This document shows, piece after piece, positions 1 to 6,575 of a DNA stretch of 7,026 nucleotides (position 1 is its first letter; the number at the start of each line of letters is the position of its first letter). The position numbers and the translations under genes were made by a program. Source of the DNA: an uncultured Granulosicoccaceae bacterium (GTDB lineage Bacteria > Pseudomonadota > Gammaproteobacteria > CALCKW01); contig CALDHJ010000572.1 in NCBI GenBank assembly GCA_937941555.1, forward strand, positions 1 to 7,026. The letters are read 5' to 3'. The notes beneath the pieces are model-generated. The model searched no databases, had not been told where the DNA came from, and was given only the letters and a program-made list of their open reading frames with translations.

Positions 1-36
1 GATCAGATGTTGCAGTACTTGAATAACAACGCGTAA
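1..36 (+). CDS. flgG: Flagellar distal rod protein FlgG, C-terminal end only (partial)
   Basis: Frame 1 reads DQMLQYLNNNA and then a TAA stop. FlgG proteins typically end in a helix of the form DQMLQ-x-L, which with its N-terminal partner helix forms the coiled-coil core of the distal rod. The identity rests on this short tail plus position: flgG normally lies directly before flgH. The rest of the gene is outside the window. The stop is 17 bases before the flgH start, so the two genes are very probably co-transcribed. FlgF and FlgE end in related helices, but the order flgG-flgH-flgI makes FlgG the best reading. Confidence 0.85.
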   Translation, partial: DQMLQYLNNNA

Positions 37-53
37 CCGGTAGCAGGTGATTT

Positions 54-737
54 GTGAGCAGGGTGTGTCGAATTGGAACAGTGGTGTTAACACTCGTGCT
101 CAGCGGGTGTCTGCACACGTCGCTTGAGAACCCTGCTACACCGGAGTACCAGCCTGTGGTGCCTTCGCCACGGGCGATGATAGAAGCGGCACCGACTGGC
201 AGTATTTACAAGGCTGGTCACTCGAATGAATTGTTTCGCGACCTCAAAGCCTACCGTGTGGGCGATGTGCTGACCGTGGTGCTCTCGGAGGATACGTCTG
301 CCGAGATGCGCTCGACCACGAGCACCAAGAAAGACGACAATATTTCACTCGGTTTGTCCAACCTGCTGGGTAACCAGTACGCCGCATTGCAAAGCCCTCT
401 CGGGGTCCAAAGCGACAACACTCGCTCATTCGCCGGCACCGGAAACAGCAGCAAGAGCAACAGCCTCGATGGCCAGATCACGGTCACCGTGCACGACGTC
501 ATGCCCAATGGCAATCTGTTGATCCGCGGTGAGAAGCGCGTGACCATCAACCGCGGAATCGAGTTTCTGCAACTCAGTGGCATTGTGCGACCGGAAGACG
601 TCAATGCCGAGAATGAAGTCAGCTCTGTTCGGATCGCCGATACCCAGATCACTTACAGCAGCCGCGGCATCGTTGGCGATTCGAACACTGCCGGTTGGGG
701 TTCGCGGATATTCAACAGCCCTTGGTGGCCGTTCTGA
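54..737 (+). CDS. flgH: Flagellar L-ring protein FlgH (outer-membrane lipoprotein)
   Basis: FlgH forms the L ring, the bushing in the outer membrane through which the rod turns. The 227-residue product is close to the usual length (about 230). It starts with a lipoprotein signal peptide: Arg residues at 3 and 6, a hydrophobic stretch, then the lipobox LSGC with lipidated Cys19. The family core is visible: GSIYKAG near residue 49, the segment [11 protein letters not shown] followed by Ser/Thr-rich sequence, [16 protein letters not shown], and the C-terminal GIVRPEDV and [11 protein letters not shown]. The start is GTG at 54, with AGGTGA at 45-50 just upstream. A GTG at 63 is in frame but would shorten the charged signal-peptide N-region. 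The TGA stop shares its last base with the flgI ATG (TGATG), indicating translational coupling. Confidence 0.97.
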   Translation: MSRVCRIGTVVLTLVLSGCLHTSLENPATPEYQPVVPSPRAMIEAAPTGSIYKAGHSNELFRDLKAYRVGDVLTVVLSEDTSAEMRSTTSTKKDDNISLGLSNLLGNQYAALQSPLGVQSDNTRSFAGTGNSSKSNSLDGQITVTVHDVMPNGNLLIRGEKRVTINRGIEFLQLSGIVRPEDVNAENEVSSVRIADTQITYSSRGIVGDSNTAGWGSRIFNSPWWPF

Positions 738-1834
738 TGCGCCGGATGTTGTGGGCCTGCTTCCTCGTTCTCTTTTCGCTGCCGTCGCAGGCCGAACGGG
801 TCAAGGATCTGGCCAGTGTGGCCGGCGTGCGAGACAATCAGTTGCTCGGCTACGGTCTCGTCGTGGGTCTTGACGGCAGCGGCGACTCGCTGACCCGCAC
901 CCGTTTCACTGCCCACAGCCTGTCGGCCCTACTGAACCGCTACGGCATTACTTTGCCCGAAGGTGTCACGCCGGATTCGAAGAACATTGCGGCCGTGATG
1001 GTTAGCGCAACGCTGCCGCCTTTCTCGAAGCCTGGCCAGCGCATTGATGTGACAGTGTCGTCGTTGGGCGACGCCAAGAACCTGCGTGGTGGCAGCCTGC
1101 TGATGACACCGCTCAAAGGGGCGGATGGTGGCATCTACGCATTGGCGCAAGGCAATCTGACGGTGGGCGGCTTTGGTATTCAGGGCGCTGATGGGTCGAA
1201 GGTGACGGTCAACGTACCGAGTAGCGCGAGGGTGCCGAACGGCGCGACAGTAGAGCGCAGCGTACCGACGCCATTCGGCAGCGCGGATGCGTTGTATTTC
1301 AACCTCCACACGCCGGACTTCACCACCGCAAAACGCCTGGCTGATAAATTCAATACCGCACTCGGCCCGGGCAGTGCCATGGCACAGGATGCGGTAACCG
1401 TTCGCGTATTGGCGCCGCCCGAGTTGGATCAGCGGGTCGGGTTTCTCGCGTACCTCGAGAGTCTGGAAATTGATCCAGGCGAAGCGGCTGCCAAGGTTAT
1501 TGTCAATTCGCGCACCGGCACGATTGTTATCGGCAGCCATGTGCGCGTTGGCCCGGCGGCCGTGACGCACGGCAGCCTGACGGTGTCGGTCGATGAGAAT
1601 CCCGAGATCTCGCAACCCAATGCCTTGGCAAATGGGCAGACAGCGCAGGTCGAGGACACCACGATCGACATCGATGAAGAGAACAACCGCATGTTCCTGT
1701 TCCGCGGCGAAACCTCCCTGTCCGATATCGTACGCGCAGTGAATCAGGTCGGCGCGGCACCGAGTGACCTCGTGGCGATCCTTGAAGCGCTGAAGGAAGC
1801 GGGTGCGCTGCAGGCGCAGCTCATAGTGATCTGA
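737..1834 (+). CDS. flgI: Flagellar P-ring protein FlgI (periplasmic)
   Basis: FlgI forms the P ring around the rod in the peptidoglycan layer, usually with help from the chaperone FlgA (not in this window). The ATG at 737 gives 365 residues, the normal length. A TTG at 695 is in frame, but it would put 14 residues before the signal peptide and overlap flgH by 43 bases, so I reject it. A Sec signal peptide covers residues 1-19 (Arg2, Arg3, hydrophobic core, SQA before the likely cut), and the mature protein begins ERVKDLASV, as is typical of FlgI. Further family segments are [15 protein letters not shown] near 35, the [31 protein letters not shown] region near 90-120 and the C-terminal [19 protein letters not shown] at 724-728 may act as a weak ribosome site; coupling to flgH is likely. 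flgJ follows after 4 bases. Confidence 0.98.
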   Translation: MRRMLWACFLVLFSLPSQAERVKDLASVAGVRDNQLLGYGLVVGLDGSGDSLTRTRFTAHSLSALLNRYGITLPEGVTPDSKNIAAVMVSATLPPFSKPGQRIDVTVSSLGDAKNLRGGSLLMTPLKGADGGIYALAQGNLTVGGFGIQGADGSKVTVNVPSSARVPNGATVERSVPTPFGSADALYFNLHTPDFTTAKRLADKFNTALGPGSAMAQDAVTVRVLAPPELDQRVGFLAYLESLEIDPGEAAAKVIVNSRTGTIVIGSHVRVGPAAVTHGSLTVSVDENPEISQPNALANGQTAQVEDTTIDIDEENNRMFLFRGETSLSDIVRAVNQVGAAPSDLVAILEALKEAGALQAQLIVI

Positions 1835-1838
1835 CGCC

Positions 1839-2975
1839 ATGAATACCGTCGACACGGGGCAGTATCTTGATCTGGGTGGCTTGTCCTCCTTGCGGCACGA
1901 TGCCCGGCAGACACCCAATGACGCCGAGACGCTGCGGAAAGTTGCCGAGCAGTTCGAGAGTCTTTTCGTGCACATGCTGCTCAAGTCCCAGCGTGCTGCG
2001 AACCTCGGTGATCCACTGTTCGACAGCAATGCCCTCGACACCTACCGCGACATGCAGGATCAGCAGATGTCGATGGAACTCTCCAAGCAGGGGGGTTTTG
2101 GTCTGGCGGACATGCTGGTTCAGCAATTGGGCAAGTACATTGCGCCGTCGCCTGATGCCGACATCGATCCTCAGACCGCGGCGCCTGCGCGCTTCCCGGG
2201 CGTTGTCGATGCTGGCACGGTAACACCGCTCGTCGACCTTGATGCGACGGGCCCGGCTGTATTGCCGACATCGAATTCGGCGGCGCAAGTCGATGCGGGC
2301 GCCGGATTCGAGATATCCGAATGGCCGGTACGTGCAGCAGGGCAGCCGCCCGCGTCTGTCGCACCGTCTTCGGCCGATACCGCGGTGTTGGCGGCAGCGC
2401 CTATCACGCCGGTTGCACACCGACCGCTCGCTGCGTCGTCAACCCTGGCCTACCGCGTTGAAGCAGCGACGGATCGATCGGAACGTGAGCCCCTGCGCTG
2501 GCAGTCGCCTGAACAGTTTGTGCAGGATGTACTGCCGCACGCCAAGGCCGCTGCGGAGAAAATTGGCGTCGATCCTCGGCTGCTGGTCGCACAGGCAGCG
2601 CTCGAGACCGGGTGGGGGCAGCACGTACCTCAAAGTGATGAGACAGCCGGGTACAACTTGTTCGGTATCAAGGCCGATCACCGTTGGGATGGAAACCGCG
2701 TGGCCTGGAACACCCTTGAACACGATGGCGTCGAGTTCATCCCGACGCGCGCACAGTTCCGTGCTTATGAGGGACTCGGTGATGCGATCAATGACTACGC
2801 CGATTTCATTCACGGCAACCCACGCTACCAGGATGCGATCGCAGAGTCTGCCAACCCCGACGCCTACATTCAGGCCTTGCAGCGCGCCGGGTACGCGACT
2901 GACCCGAACTACGCTGACAAGGTCATGCGCATTTACCACGGCGATCGACTCAATGCCGCCGTGGCAAACGGGTAA
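1839..2975 (+). CDS. flgJ: Bifunctional rod chaperone and peptidoglycan hydrolase FlgJ
   Basis: FlgJ acts in the periplasm as a scaffold for rod assembly and as a glucosaminidase that opens the peptidoglycan for the growing rod. Residues 1-105 form the rod-binding domain (KVAEQFESLFVHMLLKSQR, then QMSMELSKQGGFGLADMLVQQL). Residues about 106-222 are an Ala/Pro/Val-rich low-complexity linker. From about 224 comes the hydrolase domain (EQFVQDVLPHAKAAAEKIGV, AQAALETGWGQ, YNLFGIKA, NPRYQDAI, LQRAGYATDPNYADKV). Aligned by motif with Salmonella FlgJ (catalytic Glu184 and Asp248), the matching residues are Glu256 in ALETGWG and Asp319 in INDYADF; the spacing is 63 against 64. At 378 residues it is longer than the 316-residue Salmonella protein, mostly in the linker. 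No secretion signal is seen, as expected for export by the flagellar apparatus. No good Shine-Dalgarno precedes the ATG, so translation probably depends on flgI. Confidence 0.97.
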   Translation: MNTVDTGQYLDLGGLSSLRHDARQTPNDAETLRKVAEQFESLFVHMLLKSQRAANLGDPLFDSNALDTYRDMQDQQMSMELSKQGGFGLADMLVQQLGKYIAPSPDADIDPQTAAPARFPGVVDAGTVTPLVDLDATGPAVLPTSNSAAQVDAGAGFEISEWPVRAAGQPPASVAPSSADTAVLAAAPITPVAHRPLAASSTLAYRVEAATDRSEREPLRWQSPEQFVQDVLPHAKAAAEKIGVDPRLLVAQAALETGWGQHVPQSDETAGYNLFGIKADHRWDGNRVAWNTLEHDGVEFIPTRAQFRAYEGLGDAINDYADFIHGNPRYQDAIAESANPDAYIQALQRAGYATDPNYADKVMRIYHGDRLNAAVANG

Positions 2976-3011
2976 TGACGCGATGACTTCAGTTCTGCTC
3001 AAACCTGCCGC

Positions 3012-3027
3012 TGGTATCTGTATTGCG
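3012..3027 (+). promoter_or_regulatory. Candidate sigma-54 (RpoN) promoter for flgKL
   Basis: The segment TGGTATCTGTATTGCG has GG at 3013-3014 and GC at 3025-3026, separated by exactly 10 bases, as the -24/-12 elements require. It keeps TGG-x-A and TTGC of the consensus TGGCACGNNNNTTGCW, with mismatches at the C, C, G and final W positions. Transcription would start near 3038, giving a leader of about 75 bases to flgK. In polar flagellar hierarchies such as Pseudomonas, middle genes of this type are RpoN dependent. This is a single motif found by eye; no activator site was identified. Confidence 0.45.
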
Positions 3028-3049
3028 CTGAGTCGACGGCTTGGTGGCG

Positions 3050-3067
3050 ACTGCATGCCAGTGCAGT
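3050..3067 (+). repeat. Small inverted repeat in the flgK leader
   Basis: ACTGCA at 3050-3055 and TGCAGT at 3062-3067 are perfect inverted repeats around a 6-base spacer, and a G-T pair could extend the stem. No T-run follows, so it is not an intrinsic terminator. It lies about 12 bases after the start predicted from the sigma-54 candidate and about 46 bases before the flgK ATG, so it could be an operator or a leader hairpin. Six base pairs can occur by chance. Confidence 0.3.
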
Positions 3068-3112
3068 TGTTGTCTGCAGACGCCCGCTCCGCAGCGCGAC
3101 AGGACCAGAACC

Positions 3113-5005
3113 ATGGCTGACTTATTCGGCATCGCGAGTTCCGGTTTGCGAGCTGCGCAAGCGTCGCTCAGCACCGTCGGTAACAATATCGCAAACGCAA
3201 ACACCGAGGGCTATCACCGGCAACGGGTGGATCTCGAGCCCAGTGTCTCAGTACAGCTGGGCAGCCATCGCTTCGGTACGGGTGTGTCGATCGACGTGCT
3301 CGACCGCAGCGCGAACGAAATCGTCTCGCGTCAGGTGCGCGTGGCCACATCCGATTGGGCTCGACAGGATCGTCTTGCCGAGCTCGGGCGTCAGGTGTCT
3401 GATCTGTTTGGCACCGAGGGCTACGGCCTCGATGACGGCATGAACACCTTTTTCAACTCCATTCGAGACGCATCGAACGATCCGTCGTCGGTGCCGCTGC
3501 GCACTGTCATGATGGAGAGTGCGCGCGCGCTTGCACACAAATTTCAAAGCATGGACGGTGAGCTTGCGTCATTGTCCGGCACAGTTGAGAGCGAGATCCG
3601 GCAACAAACCAACGAACTCAACCGACTGACGTCCGAGCTTGCGAACGTCAACGAGAAGATTCACGCGATGTCCGGCACGACCGCTGACAACAACGCGCCG
3701 GAGCTGCTCGATGAGCGAGACCGCTTGCTTGATCAGATCAGCGAACGTGTTTCGGTTGACACACGCTTTCACGACGATGGCTCAGTGCACGTCAGTGTCA
3801 AGAACGGCCATACACTGGTCAGCAAGGAAGGTGACTTTCCGCTGCAGCTCGAAGTTTCAGCAGAACGCCACGATCATTTCGACATCCGCGCATCGGACGG
3901 CGGAACTCCGATCATTACCGACATGCTTCAGGGCGGCACGCTCGGTGCGCTGCTGCACGAAGGACGTGCTGTGATCGACGACGCACGTGACAACATCGGG
4001 CGTCTTGCAGTCGGCCTTGCCGAGGTGATCAACGAACAACATCGCATCGGCATCACACCGGACGATACATTCGGCGGTGACTTCTTTACTGTCGGCGAAG
4101 CCAACCTTGTCAGCAACCTCAACAACGGCGGCCTGGCGACAATTGATGTGGCCTACAGTGACCCCGGTGCACTGAGAGGGGGCGATTACAGCCTGTCTTT
4201 TGATGGCACCGATTGGACACTTGAGTCTGACGACGGCAAGAGCAGTGTCACGGCGGGTGGCCCGACCTTGGCTCTGGATGGCCTGGAAGTCACGGTTGGC
4301 GGGACGGCAATCGCGGGTGACCGCTATCTGGTTCAGCCGACAAACGGGGCGGCTGCCCGATTGGCGCTCGCCATCGGTGATGCCAGCGAAATCGCTGCTT
4401 CTCTGCCGGTGCGTGCCGTGGTCGACAACGAAAACATCGGCAACGCGCGGATAGATGGCCCCGACATTCTGGATGTGACAGACCCGAATCTGCGTCAGCC
4501 GATCGATATTGTCTTCAACGATCCGCCGACCACCTTCGATCTTGTCGACGCCGATACCGGTGCCACCGTCGCGGCGGCTCAGGCCTACACGGCAGGGGAT
4601 ACGGTCGATCTGAACGGATGGCGGGTGACGATCGAGGGGACACCGCGCGCGGGAGACAAATTCATTGTCGAGAACAATGCCGGTGGTACCGCATTCCATA
4701 ACCTGCGCGAAATTTCAGACCTGCAGGTAAAGGACTACTTCGAGTCTGGTACGGCCTCTCTTGAAGACCTCTACCAGAACGCCTTGGGTGAAGCCGCGGG
4801 CGTGGCGTCTGCGGCCCGTTTGGGCGCGGACAGTTCAGTCACCTTGAAAGATAGCCTGGAAGAGCGTCTGGAATCCGAGGTGGGCGTGAATCTCGACCAG
4901 GAAGCGGCCGACCTGATGCGGCTTCAGCAGATGTATCAAGCGAACGCGCGTGTCCTGACCGTGGCGAAAGACGTGTTCGACACCATACTCGGGTCGTTCC
5001 GGTGA
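3113..5005 (+). CDS. flgK: Flagellar hook-associated protein 1, FlgK (HAP1)
   Basis: FlgK is the first hook-filament junction protein, exported by the flagellar type III apparatus and placed on the hook tip before FlgL. The N-terminal D0 region is diagnostic: MADLFGIASSGLRAAQASL, then VGNNIANANTEGYHRQRV. A helical D1 segment covers about 135-190 (TVESEIRQQTNELNRLTSEL), and the C-terminal helix runs about 596-630 (EAADLMRLQQMYQANARVL, ending LGSFR). The middle holds two beta-rich inserts, about 356-410 and 464-521, each ending in a GD-[RK]-[YF]-x-V pattern, which help make the protein 630 residues, longer than the 547 of E. coli. The ATG at 3113 has AGGA at 3101-3104. The frame is open back to 3041, but those extra 24 residues are Cys-rich and unlike FlgK. 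It probably belongs with flgL in one transcript, from its own promoter and/or from flgJ. Confidence 0.97.
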   Translation: MADLFGIASSGLRAAQASLSTVGNNIANANTEGYHRQRVDLEPSVSVQLGSHRFGTGVSIDVLDRSANEIVSRQVRVATSDWARQDRLAELGRQVSDLFGTEGYGLDDGMNTFFNSIRDASNDPSSVPLRTVMMESARALAHKFQSMDGELASLSGTVESEIRQQTNELNRLTSELANVNEKIHAMSGTTADNNAPELLDERDRLLDQISERVSVDTRFHDDGSVHVSVKNGHTLVSKEGDFPLQLEVSAERHDHFDIRASDGGTPIITDMLQGGTLGALLHEGRAVIDDARDNIGRLAVGLAEVINEQHRIGITPDDTFGGDFFTVGEANLVSNLNNGGLATIDVAYSDPGALRGGDYSLSFDGTDWTLESDDGKSSVTAGGPTLALDGLEVTVGGTAIAGDRYLVQPTNGAAARLALAIGDASEIAASLPVRAVVDNENIGNARIDGPDILDVTDPNLRQPIDIVFNDPPTTFDLVDADTGATVAAAQAYTAGDTVDLNGWRVTIEGTPRAGDKFIVENNAGGTAFHNLREISDLQVKDYFESGTASLEDLYQNALGEAAGVASAARLGADSSVTLKDSLEERLESEVGVNLDQEAADLMRLQQMYQANARVLTVAKDVFDTILGSFR

Positions 5006-5057
5006 TGTTTTTCATTGATCGCCAACGCCAGATAGCCTCCACGCCGTTGAAACGCAT

Positions 5058-5072
5058 GGGAGTGAAGACACT
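5058..5072 (+). promoter_or_regulatory. Ribosome binding site that decides the flgL GTG start
   Basis: GGGAGTGAAG lies at 5058-5067, with the GGAG core at 5059-5062, ten bases before the GTG at 5073. This start yields MRVTNNM, the expected beginning of FlgL. The next in-frame ATG at 5091 would remove six residues of the conserved N-terminus. The remainder of the flgK-flgL gap (5006-5072) shows no promoter that I can recognise. Confidence 0.6.
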
Positions 5073-6263
5073 GTGCGCGTAACCAACAACATGACCTTTG
5101 AGCGAGCGATGACCTCGTTCAATCAGCAGAACAGCCGCATCTACGATTTGCAAGGGCAGCTTGCCAGCGGCGTGCGTCTGCAGTCGCCTGATCAGGCGCC
5201 GGTTGACGCGGTGCGGGTGAGCCGGCTGGACAGCCTCAACGAGCGCATGGGCCAATATCAGGAGAACATCAACCTGGTAAACCACCGGCTCGGCGTTGAA
5301 GAGGATTCGCTTCGCAACATCACCAACCTGTACCAGCGCGCGCGCGAGCTAACGGTGCAGGCAGGTAACACCTCATTGCCGACCGAATCGCGCGAGGCCA
5401 TTGCGACCGAACTCGAAGCGCGTATGTCGGAATTGGTTGACCTGATCAACACCAAGGATTCGCTCGGCAACTATGTGTTTGCCGGATACGATGGCCGCAC
5501 CAAGCCGGTCGAACTCGAACCCACCGCCGGGCTCGGCCGAGTGACCATGTCCGGTGGTGCGGTACAGCACAAAGTGGAAGTAGGCGAGTCGCGCGACGTG
5601 GTCGTAGGTGATCACGCAGCGGCCACAGTCTTGCGCACCGACAGCGCCAGTGCCTTGCGCAGCCGTGCGGATGCAGCCAATACCGGTACGGCGGAAATGC
5701 TGCCGGCATTTATCTCCGATGAAACCGCGTTCTCGGGTGACACCCTTACCATCGAGTTTGTCGCGGCCAACACCATCGATGTGCGCGACTCCGGTGGCGT
5801 CGTGGTCGCGGCGGGGATAACGGTGGAGCCTGGCGAGCCCGTGCGTTTCGCTGGTGTGACGACGTCCTTTGATGGTTCGCCTGCAGCTGGAGATAGCTTC
5901 ACGATCGAGCCGGGCTTGCGCAAAGATTCTTTCGGGGTGTTCAACCAGATGATTGACGCGCTGCGCTCGGGATCAGATGATCAGTTGACTGAAGCGGTCG
6001 ATCGGACACTCACTGATTTCGACGGTCTGATGAGCACGGTGTCAACGGCGACGGCGCGCCTTGGCGCGCGATTGAACTCGCTCGAATCTCAGAACAACAG
6101 CCTCGAAGACTATGTGTTGCGCACCGAGAAGACCTTGTCTTCATTGCGGGACACCAACTTTGCCGAAGCGGCTACCAATCTCCAGAAAGAGATGGCCGTG
6201 CTCCAGGCGGCTCAGCAAACCCTCTCCTTGCTGCAAAAGAACAGCTTGTTCAACTATATCTGA
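5073..6263 (+). CDS. flgL: Flagellar hook-associated protein 3, FlgL (HAP3)
   Basis: FlgL is the second junction protein; it sits on FlgK and provides the surface on which flagellin polymerises. It is flagellin-like at both ends: MRVTNNMTFERAM and LQGQLASGVRLQSPDQAPVDA near the N-terminus, INLVNHRLGVEEDSLRNITNLYQRARELTVQAGN at about 69-102, and NLQKEMAVLQAAQQTLSLL ending LFNYI at the C-terminus. At 396 residues it is longer than the 317 of E. coli. The extra length includes a beta-rich insert, about 213-280, ending GSPAAGDSFTIEP, which resembles the FlgK inserts. The short end helices and position right after flgK distinguish it from flagellin itself. It starts with GTG and is followed at once by a terminator, so it closes the transcription unit. 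No truncation or frameshift is visible. Confidence 0.96.
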   Translation: MRVTNNMTFERAMTSFNQQNSRIYDLQGQLASGVRLQSPDQAPVDAVRVSRLDSLNERMGQYQENINLVNHRLGVEEDSLRNITNLYQRARELTVQAGNTSLPTESREAIATELEARMSELVDLINTKDSLGNYVFAGYDGRTKPVELEPTAGLGRVTMSGGAVQHKVEVGESRDVVVGDHAAATVLRTDSASALRSRADAANTGTAEMLPAFISDETAFSGDTLTIEFVAANTIDVRDSGGVVVAAGITVEPGEPVRFAGVTTSFDGSPAAGDSFTIEPGLRKDSFGVFNQMIDALRSGSDDQLTEAVDRTLTDFDGLMSTVSTATARLGARLNSLESQNNSLEDYVLRTEKTLSSLRDTNFAEAATNLQKEMAVLQAAQQTLSLLQKNSLFNYI

Positions 6264-6267
6264 GCGC

Positions 6268-6296
6268 GTGTGGTGCGCTTGTGCACCACACCTTTT
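6268..6296 (+). terminator. Rho-independent terminator after flgL
   Basis: GTGTGGTGC (6268-6276) pairs perfectly with GCACCACAC (6283-6291), a 9-bp GC-rich stem with a 6-base loop, followed by C and TTTT (6293-6296). It begins 4 bases after the flgL stop. The T-run is short, so termination may be incomplete. It separates the rod/ring/junction genes from flagellin, which has its own promoter. Confidence 0.82.
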
Positions 6297-6373
6297 CAGA
6301 TATTCGCCACAGTTGATTCGGCCGCGCCACGCTTTCGATACGCAACGTCTTCTGACCCTGCAGCAGGCCTGGC

Positions 6374-6386
6374 GGAAATAATTTCC
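6374..6386. repeat. Perfect 13-bp palindrome GGAAATAATTTCC
   Basis: Six-base arms GGAAAT and ATTTCC flank a central A. It lies between the flgL terminator and the sigma-28 promoter, roughly 195 bases before the predicted flagellin transcript start. The shape suits a dimeric regulator, but I match it to no named operator. Confidence 0.35.
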
Positions 6387-6474
6387 AATTTCTGACGTAC
6401 TGACAATCGATTCGAAGTGGTGAGCACTGTTCGGGCATCGGGCCGCCGGCGCTTCTCCCACGCTTGAAACCCGC

Positions 6475-6530
6475 TTTTGCGCATAAAACTGTGAAAAGTC
6501 ATGATGCAAAGTGTTTTTGCGCGCAGAAAA
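6475..6530. repeat. Pair of related TTTTGCGC...AAAA elements
   Basis: Element 1 (6475-6488) reads TTTTGCGCATAAAA; element 2 (6514-6530) reads TTTTTGCGCGCAGAAAA. The shared TTTTGCGC begins at 6475 and again at 6515, exactly 40 bases apart, close to four helical turns. Each element is an imperfect palindrome with a GC core and A/T arms. They end just upstream of the sigma-28 -35 box (6543), a position suitable for a regulator of flagellin transcription. No known operator is recognised. Confidence 0.4.
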
Positions 6531-6542
6531 CCGGTACGTCTC

Positions 6543-6569
6543 TAAAGATTATTGTTTGAACGCCGTCAC
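6543..6569 (+). promoter_or_regulatory. Sigma-28 (FliA) promoter of the flagellin gene
   Basis: TAAAGATT at 6543-6550 matches the -35 consensus TAAAGTTT at 7 of 8 bases. After exactly 11 bases comes GCCGTCAC at 6562-6569, which matches the -10 consensus GCCGATAA at 5 of 8, including the whole GCCG core. Transcription would start near 6576. Sigma-28 control of flagellin after release of the anti-sigma factor FlgM is the usual late-gene arrangement in this group. The weaker half of the -10 may lower its strength. Confidence 0.78.
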
Positions 6570-6575
6570 AGTGGG

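Noticed and set aside
695..736. Upstream TTG start for flgI
   Set aside because: It would add 14 residues before an otherwise normal signal peptide and overlap flgH by 43 bases; the ATG at 737 fits the family length of 365.
929..2041. Long open frame (370 codons) on the minus strand opposite flgI and the start of flgJ
   Set aside because: It is antisense to well-supported genes, resembles no family, is rich in Arg/Cys/His as expected from codon-position bias in GC-rich DNA, and has no ribosome site that I can see.
3041..3112. Upstream TTG start extending FlgK by 24 residues
   Set aside because: The extension is Cys-rich and unlike any FlgK N-terminus, while the ATG at 3113 has a good AGGA site and gives the canonical MADLFGIASSG start.
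3857..4699. Minus-strand open frame of 280 codons inside flgK
   Set aside because: It is a shadow of flgK codon bias; no recognisable domain, and flgK itself is certain on the other strand.
5336..5346. Alternating GC tract (also 3521-3530) as possible Z-DNA
   Set aside because: Both tracts are explained by Arg/Ala codons inside conserved helices of FlgL and FlgK; the alternation is too short to claim a role.
6044..6070. GGCGCGCC and GGCGCGCG close together in flgL
   Set aside because: They arise from Ala-Arg-Leu-Gly-Ala-Arg codons in the coding frame and make no convincing hairpin.
6434..6449. Another GG-N10-GC spacing in the gap before flagellin
   Set aside because: Apart from the GG and GC dinucleotides it lacks the TGG-x-A and TTGC context, and it occurs in a run of G and C where such spacing is expected by chance.
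6296..6502. Minus-strand ORF of 68 codons in the flgL-flagellin gap
   Set aside because: There is no Shine-Dalgarno and no family resemblance, and it overlaps the promoter-proximal element at 6475-6488.
6484..6510. Second sigma-28-like match (TAAAACTG-N11-GATGCAAA)
   Set aside because: Spacing fits, but only 5 of 8 and 4 of 8 bases match, and the GCCG core is absent; the site at 6543-6569 is clearly better.
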